NCBI GenBank assembly: GCA_964350945.1
Contig: CAYGLF010000022.1
Span: 1-9,921 of the forward strand
Direction: 5' to 3'
Length of the DNA: 9,921 nt
DNA from: CAYGLF01 sp964350945
GTDB taxonomy: Bacteria > Chlamydiota > Chlamydiia > Chlamydiales > JAAZZY01
Shown here: in pieces, positions 5,724 through 9,921 of the stretch
How positions within the stretch are numbered: position 1 is the first letter of the stretch
Layout: the number at the start of each line of letters is the position of its first letter
Program-made: the position numbers and the translations under genes
The notes under the pieces: generated by a model
The model's database searches: none
What the model saw: the letters and a program-made list of their open reading frames with translations, nothing else
Told to the model about the DNA's origin: nothing

Positions 5724-6425
5724 TTGAGTATTTCCGCAGTTAGCAACCCTCCAAATAGAAATACACCTGATTTCTACGATCATCAAATAAACCAACCGTT
5801 TGCTCAGCCTATTCAAAATGACAAGCAGCTATATTTTTATATCGATACTTTTTTAAAAGTGGTTCCCATTCAACTTAAAAAAATAGACGACCTGTACTTC
5901 TATGAGAATCTTGAGATGGGGAATCTTTTAGAAGAAGTTACAGAAAGGCCTGTTCAAGTAACTGTAGAGCAGGCAATGGAGATGATAAAGTCCATAGCTA
6001 AACATTCTTTTTTTAAAGAAGAGACTCACACTTTACATAAAGTATGTCAGGGGCATATTAGACAAATGGGAAAGTCTAATATTCGACCTAAAAATATTGC
6101 AAGAGATGAGAAAGCTCTTCTTAGAGAATGGGAGTCTAAAAAAGAAATTAAAAGCGTGTCTGTGATTAGAGAAGTGACTCCTACGCTCTTTCGAGTGCTG
6201 ACTATCAATAAACACTACGATCTTTATTTGAACTATACCCATATAGATAATCACCCAGGCTGTTCATTCACGTATGTCAAAGAAAGATCTATTAAAGATC
6301 TTTCTTTTGAGAGTGTGCTGAATCAATTTGAAAGTAAAATTGAAAGCGCTTGTCTAGATAAAGACTTAGAATGGGGAAAATTAGCTAAGCAGGTTTTTGG
6401 TGAAAATTTGCTTATTGTGAGGTAG
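5724..6425 (+). CDS. Unknown 233-aa protein, first gene of the toxin-like cassette
   Basis: No family is recognised. The first 30 residues are rich in Ser, Pro, Asn and Gln with no hydrophobic core (MSISAVSNPPNRN...FAQPI), which resembles type III secretion signals, though such signals have no strict consensus. The remainder is an alpha/beta-type soluble domain with a conserved-looking block LFRVLTINKHYDLYLNYTHI (155-174) and a C-terminal helix. The start is TTG; GGTGG at 5713-5717 is a weak Shine-Dalgarno sequence, and the next in-frame Met is residue 65, so TTG is the best choice. The gene ends 4 bp before the 872-aa gene, whose GAGG ribosome site overlaps this gene's final codons, implying coupled translation. 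Position suggests a chaperone, adaptor or co-effector for the large protein; that is inference. Confidence 0.78.
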   Translation: MSISAVSNPPNRNTPDFYDHQINQPFAQPIQNDKQLYFYIDTFLKVVPIQLKKIDDLYFYENLEMGNLLEEVTERPVQVTVEQAMEMIKSIAKHSFFKEETHTLHKVCQGHIRQMGKSNIRPKNIARDEKALLREWESKKEIKSVSVIREVTPTLFRVLTINKHYDLYLNYTHIDNHPGCSFTYVKERSIKDLSFESVLNQFESKIESACLDKDLEWGKLAKQVFGENLLIVR

Positions 6426-6429
6426 AAGC

Positions 6430-9048
6430 GTGGATTTTGCTGACCCATTGCACGGTGATCGCTCTTTAAGAGATAACCCCTTTTTGAAAAGTTATTTTGA
6501 GGAGAAAGACCGCCAGCAACAAGCCTCGGTTGCACATAGAAGTCCTATAAAAAGTGTTCATCGGCATTCTTTTAAAATAGAGAAAAATCCAACAAGATCG
6601 ATTGATCCCAACCCATTTATCGCATCTATTCGTAGAGAGCGTTTTGCAGATCAATCCTATGAAAGAGATCGTGATAGAAGCGTTAATCAATTGATCCAGC
6701 ATAGAGCTTCTCCAGCCCGTGATTTGGGGAATAAAATTCTTAAGATGGCCCAGGATCCTTTTGAAGATTTGTGGGATCCTGGTAGAATGGCAAGAGTCCT
6801 CGCTTTAGCTCAAGAATTTCAAAAAGATGAAGAGCAAAGACCTGAAAGACGAATTGATTCAGAGCAAGCTCATATCAAAAAAAACCAAATGATTAGCCAA
6901 AGGGCATGGGACTATGCAACAGACCCTTTTGGTGATTTTGGGTCTGTAGATCCAAATCGTTTCCAGCAAGTAAAGGAATTGGCAAATGCAATCCCTTTAG
7001 AAAATCACCTAATACAGAAAGCGACAGGAAATTTACAAACGACCAATCTAAAAACTTACGTTGCGCAAAGAGATTTTTCTCAAAATGAATCTGAGGTAAA
7101 AAATCAAATCCAGAAACATCAAGAAAAAATAGGGTTTATTAAAAAAGCAGGCCAGCATCTAGAGCTTTTCATAAAAAAAAACATTCCTAGAGCAAACCCT
7201 CTTCACTTTGAGGGGGTGGTTAGCCAGCAAATTATCCAAGCAGCAAACTTCTCTCAAGAACAAAAAATTCAAAATTTTGAGAATATTATTAGAGGAATCA
7301 ATGACTATGTCGTTTGGAGTAGTGATAGCCTACTAGGAGTTATTCCCGGTCTAAAACATTCTTCAGAAGAATTTAATGACAAACACCGAATGAAAAGAAA
7401 GGGAGAGGGGATTGAAGACAATCTATACTACTGGACAGGTATGAGCGTAGGGTTTGTTCTTGAGGGGGTTTTGTTAAAAACCAGCATATCAGGTTTATCA
7501 AGAGGAGCGGCTCTCTCTCAAAAAGTAGGGAATGCGCTGGTCAAAGCGGGTGTGAAAACAGCTATTACAACCAAACTAGTCGCTGGAGGCATTGGAGAAG
7601 GAGTCAAACTCGCTTTACCTCATGCTGCAGGGGGATTTTCCAAGGTTGCCCAGGAAGGGGCTTTTGTCTCACATGTTTATTCAGCAGCGAAATTAAAGAA
7701 GGCGACAGACGCGGTAAAAGTAATTCAAAACAGCCCAGAGCTTTTAAAAAAATCACCTCAACTCGCCGAGCTTATTAGAAAGCCTATTACAGATGGAGCT
7801 GCTTTTTTTAGAGATCTTATGAAATTAAGTAAGCAGATCACTCATTTACATAAATTTACAGATATCACTGCCAAAGCTGCTGTTCTTCCTGAAATAGACT
7901 CTATTGTTAACCAGGCAATGGCTCAAACAGTTAAAGAAACCTCTGAAACGGCGGCTATTTTAGAAGATTTTGGAGGTATTTGTGAATCTCTTGATAATCC
8001 AGCAAAAAGCTTAGATGCCTATCTTGAATTTGCTCACCGCCAGCAAATGCGTCAATTTGTCAAGGATATGAATTGCCCTGAAGAGGCTGTTTTTTATGTG
8101 ATGAAACAAATCCCCAAAAGAGCTGATTGTAACCAAAATAGCATTGAAGAGATAATCAGGCATGTCATAAATGCCCGAGAAATAGCGACATATTGTGACA
8201 AGTATGTGAAAGATGTATGGATTAGGGAGAAGCTTATAAAGCTTTTATGGTTAGGTCGTAAGCTTTCTGTTCTGGATCCAAATGTAGAAAATTACTCAGA
8301 TAAGTTTAAAGAGATTGTTGACCACTATGGGCTTGATCTGACCAAGCACTGGAACCATGTAAGATTGCCGAGGCACCCACAGGTTGCTGAGAAATACTAT
8401 CAGTGGGTTTTAAGTGAAGTGCAAGAGATTCATCAAGAAATTCAAAATATGGACATCTCAGATGAACTTAAAAGACAGAAAAAATTTCTAGAGCAGTTTC
8501 ATCAAAGAATAAAAAACCCTTTAAAATCAAACCCTTTAATAGCCGCCCATAAATGGTATAAATTTTGGAAAACGGATCAATTGAATTATGAGATAAAAAA
8601 GGCCCAGGTTGCAGGTGAATATGTTGAATTTGAAAATAACTCTATCACTTTGCTAGAAATTGAAAAGATTCACGAAACCCAAGGCGGTTTTAATGGTTTC
8701 TATAAAATACATAAAGATCTACAATTTAAACACTTTGAAGAAGGAGGGGCAATAGATGATAAAAAAAGCCTCGTCTACTGGGATATGGAAAAAGTTGCAG
8801 CTAAAACAGAACCTTTGATTGGAAAGGGGATTCCTTTAGATGGTAAAAAACTGGGAGAGAAAGACTTCAAAGAAATTATTAAATTTGATGAGATTTGTGG
8901 GGAAGCCTACCTGGAAAGAAGCAAGGAGTGGGTGCCTACACAATTTGCAAAGGTGCACTACAGATTAAACGGGCTCTATCATATTGTGCCATTTGATTTA
9001 AATAGTAAACCCGCTTGTGATTGGGAGAAGTATAATGGAAAAGATTAA
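6430..9048 (+). CDS. Large modular protein, candidate polymorphic toxin or secreted effector
   Basis: An 872-residue protein with a GTG start; GAGG at 6419-6422 lies 7 bases before it. Regions in order: 1-95, polar and Arg-rich with two NPF(L/I)xS motifs (16-21 and 61-66); 104-188, two related units, each with DPFxD, then P-x-R and V-x-x-LA; 210-290, charged helices; about 332-420, Gly/Ala-rich and hydrophobic, of the kind found in the middle of translocated toxins; 425-630, helical. Residues 633-669 (YGLDLTKHWNHVRLPRHP, then KYYQWVLSEVQEI) resemble the downstream half of AHH/HNH-ENDO VII nuclease toxins. The AHH dyad expected about 25-35 residues earlier is absent, so nuclease activity is doubtful. 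Residues 700-872 form a distinct unrecognised domain. No signal peptide is present. The next gene overlaps its end and looks immunity-like. It could instead be a host-directed effector. Confidence 0.85.
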   Translation: MDFADPLHGDRSLRDNPFLKSYFEEKDRQQQASVAHRSPIKSVHRHSFKIEKNPTRSIDPNPFIASIRRERFADQSYERDRDRSVNQLIQHRASPARDLGNKILKMAQDPFEDLWDPGRMARVLALAQEFQKDEEQRPERRIDSEQAHIKKNQMISQRAWDYATDPFGDFGSVDPNRFQQVKELANAIPLENHLIQKATGNLQTTNLKTYVAQRDFSQNESEVKNQIQKHQEKIGFIKKAGQHLELFIKKNIPRANPLHFEGVVSQQIIQAANFSQEQKIQNFENIIRGINDYVVWSSDSLLGVIPGLKHSSEEFNDKHRMKRKGEGIEDNLYYWTGMSVGFVLEGVLLKTSISGLSRGAALSQKVGNALVKAGVKTAITTKLVAGGIGEGVKLALPHAAGGFSKVAQEGAFVSHVYSAAKLKKATDAVKVIQNSPELLKKSPQLAELIRKPITDGAAFFRDLMKLSKQITHLHKFTDITAKAAVLPEIDSIVNQAMAQTVKETSETAAILEDFGGICESLDNPAKSLDAYLEFAHRQQMRQFVKDMNCPEEAVFYVMKQIPKRADCNQNSIEEIIRHVINAREIATYCDKYVKDVWIREKLIKLLWLGRKLSVLDPNVENYSDKFKEIVDHYGLDLTKHWNHVRLPRHPQVAEKYYQWVLSEVQEIHQEIQNMDISDELKRQKKFLEQFHQRIKNPLKSNPLIAAHKWYKFWKTDQLNYEIKKAQVAGEYVEFENNSITLLEIEKIHETQGGFNGFYKIHKDLQFKHFEEGGAIDDKKSLVYWDMEKVAAKTEPLIGKGIPLDGKKLGEKDFKEIIKFDEICGEAYLERSKEWVPTQFAKVHYRLNGLYHIVPFDLNSKPACDWEKYNGKD
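6739..6993 (+). repeat. Diverged DPF protein repeat within the 872-aa gene
   Basis: Residues 104-130 (AQDPFEDLWDPGRMARVLAL) and 160-188 (ATDPFGDFGSVDPNRFQQVK) align on A-x-DPF-x-D, then P-x-R-(M/F), V and LA. The two units are 56 residues apart with unrelated sequence between. This is an internal duplication at protein level; the DNA has diverged. Confidence 0.55.
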
Positions 9049-9766
9049 ACCAAGTAGAAATTCTGAAGAAGAAAGTGTGTTAGCAAGTTTAAAAATACAT
9101 GCCTACATAGCTCTTAATGGGATGGCTTTGCCCTCATTAAGATGTGTAGGCATTAATTGGGACTCATCTCAAACAGATGGAAAATTAGTTTTTTTTCATG
9201 ATGGATTAGTGGATGAGCCTGAAGAATGGCATTATGGTTGTATAGAGACAGAAGCGACTTCAATGAGGCACCCCTTATATCAAGGAGAACAAATTATGAT
9301 GCATCTCGAAGTGATCTCTTGCCCTTATCCCATGCAGCTACCAGAGGTTTCTGAGGTAGTTTATTTAAGGAGAGAGCCGAATACAAAATTTAATGACGTT
9401 GATATGTACGTGCCAAGCTGGATCGTAGATTCGGTGATACGACTTAAAGTCAATGAGGCTCTTCGAGGGAAAGTGACTCCCGAGCTTAGGGAGATCCATT
9501 TGACCTGGGATGAAACCAATACCAAGGCTCTCATAACTTTTATTCATGATGGGGCAATAACTAAAGAAACCTCAGAGCATTATCAAGAGATTTTTGAAAT
9601 AGCAACTGCCACATCAAAAGAGTGGAAAAGAGATGTGAAGGCAGTAATCCCACAGCTAGACATTAAGGCGGTTCCACACCCTGAAAAAATAGAAAAGCCT
9701 AAAAATTTAGACCGGCTATACTCTAGGAAAGAACCTTTTACAGACAAGCCTATTGGTGAGGGTTAG
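9035..9766 (+). CDS. Tandem two-domain protein, candidate immunity partner of the 872-aa protein
   Basis: The frame opens at GTG 9017, but ATG 9035 is preferred because GGAG (9024-9027) sits 7 bases before it; this gives 243 residues and a 14-bp overlap with the upstream gene. The protein is an internal duplication. Residues 26-57 (AL-G-P-LR-WD-T-F-HDG) and 142-173 share 13 identities in 32 ungapped positions, and the copies end in similar stretches (VYLRREP at 109-115 and LYSRKEP at 228-234). Each unit is about 100 residues of alternating strands, joined by a linker near 116-132. The AL-G-P-LR...HDG-x-I pattern recalls, from memory only, a small bacterial family encountered as immunity-like ORFs. 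There is no signal peptide or membrane helix, so a cytoplasmic role is likely. Translational coupling to the large gene fits an immunity or chaperone role. Confidence 0.85.
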   Translation: MEKIKPSRNSEEESVLASLKIHAYIALNGMALPSLRCVGINWDSSQTDGKLVFFHDGLVDEPEEWHYGCIETEATSMRHPLYQGEQIMMHLEVISCPYPMQLPEVSEVVYLRREPNTKFNDVDMYVPSWIVDSVIRLKVNEALRGKVTPELREIHLTWDETNTKALITFIHDGAITKETSEHYQEIFEIATATSKEWKRDVKAVIPQLDIKAVPHPEKIEKPKNLDRLYSRKEPFTDKPIGEG

Positions 9767-9820
9767 GATTGGAGGGTGTGACTTTAAGGTGCTGAAGAGT
9801 AGGTGCCGGTGTGTAAAAAG

Positions 9821-9837
9821 CTTGGGTGTAATCCAAG
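9821..9837 (+). terminator. Weak hairpin downstream of the cassette
   Basis: CTTGG (9821-9825) pairs with CCAAG (9833-9837) over a 7-base loop, 54 bases after the last stop codon. The tail is TTAATT rather than a solid T run. It could contribute to termination but is short. Confidence 0.25.
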
Positions 9838-9850
9838 TTAATTCATATCC

Positions 9851-9909
9851 AGAGATTCATGTGTGCAGAGTCTCTCTAGGGAGGTTTTAAGAGGTTTTCT
9901 CGTTTTTTT
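9851..9909 (+). terminator. Hairpin and T-tract, probable end of the cassette transcript
   Basis: AGAGATTC (9851-9858) pairs with GAGTCTCT (9868-9875), eight pairs with one wobble, over a 9-base loop. A small GAG/CTC hairpin and a run of seven T (9903-9909) follow. The T run is close only to the second, weaker hairpin, so which element terminates is unclear. No gene is visible between 9767 and the window end. Confidence 0.4.
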
Positions 9910-9921
9910 ATAGGTAGACCA

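Noticed and set aside
6033..6702. Three reverse ORFs of 70-78 codons (6033-6254, 6323-6535, 6466-6702)
   Set aside because: All are embedded in the coupled forward cassette, overlap one another, and look like antisense shadows.
9017..9034. GTG at 9017 as start of the last gene
   Set aside because: ATG at 9035 has GGAG at the right distance, while the GTG has no Shine-Dalgarno sequence and would lengthen the overlap to 32 bp.
9365..9547. Reverse ORF of 60 codons in the last gene
   Set aside because: It lies inside the second repeat unit of the duplicated forward protein, and no independent evidence supports it.
1..9921. tRNA, rRNA, CRISPR array, or complete insertion sequence
   Set aside because: No cloverleaf-type segments, regularly spaced repeats, transposase-like protein or terminal inverted repeats with target duplications were found by eye.

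Overview
This is an AT-rich bacterial window of about 9.9 kb with compact genes. It carries no rRNA, tRNA, CRISPR array or recognisable intact insertion sequence. There is no phylogenetic marker, so the organism cannot be fixed. Several features together suggest an intracellular lifestyle, possibly a Chlamydiae relative (Parachlamydia/Simkania/Waddlia-like) or a Legionella-like bacterium: low GC, many lineage-restricted unknown proteins, small proteins with paired membrane helices, and cysteine-rich membrane-anchored proteins. That assignment is inference only. The one protein of a clearly known superfamily is a HAD-superfamily, beta-phosphoglucomutase-like hydrolase (614-1375).

Layout. Positions 1-613 hold no confident gene. 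They contain a very AT-rich tract, two short reading frames that look like decayed or marginal coding sequence, and a promoter for the HAD gene. The HAD gene starts with a signal peptide, which is unusual for this subfamily, and ends at a hairpin terminator. A weak reverse-strand frame (1422-1661) follows and may be a frameshifted remnant. Positions 1845-4679 form a probable three-gene operon of unknown function. Its first two products share one architecture, with two N-terminal hydrophobic segments and a cysteine-containing C-terminal domain, and look like diverged paralogues. The third is a small Gly/Ala- and Cys-rich protein. Two reverse-strand genes follow. One (4783-5148) encodes a small protein with two closely spaced membrane helices, resembling an Inc-type inclusion-membrane protein. 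The other (5289-5672) encodes a small charged soluble protein.

The most interesting block is the tightly packed forward cassette 5724-9766. It has a 233-aa unknown protein with a Ser/Pro/Asn/Gln-rich start, then after 4 bp an 872-aa modular protein, then a 243-aa protein whose ATG overlaps the end of the large gene by 14 bp. The 872-aa protein has N-terminal NPF and DPF repeats, a Gly/Ala-rich hydrophobic middle, a patch resembling the second half of AHH-type HNH nuclease toxins but without the HH dyad, and an unrecognised C-terminal domain. The 243-aa protein is a clear internal duplication of a domain of about 100 residues that I associate from memory with immunity-type proteins. Gene order, coupling and domain layout fit an accessory/chaperone, polymorphic toxin or effector, and tandem-domain immunity module. 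This is a hypothesis; no homology search was possible.
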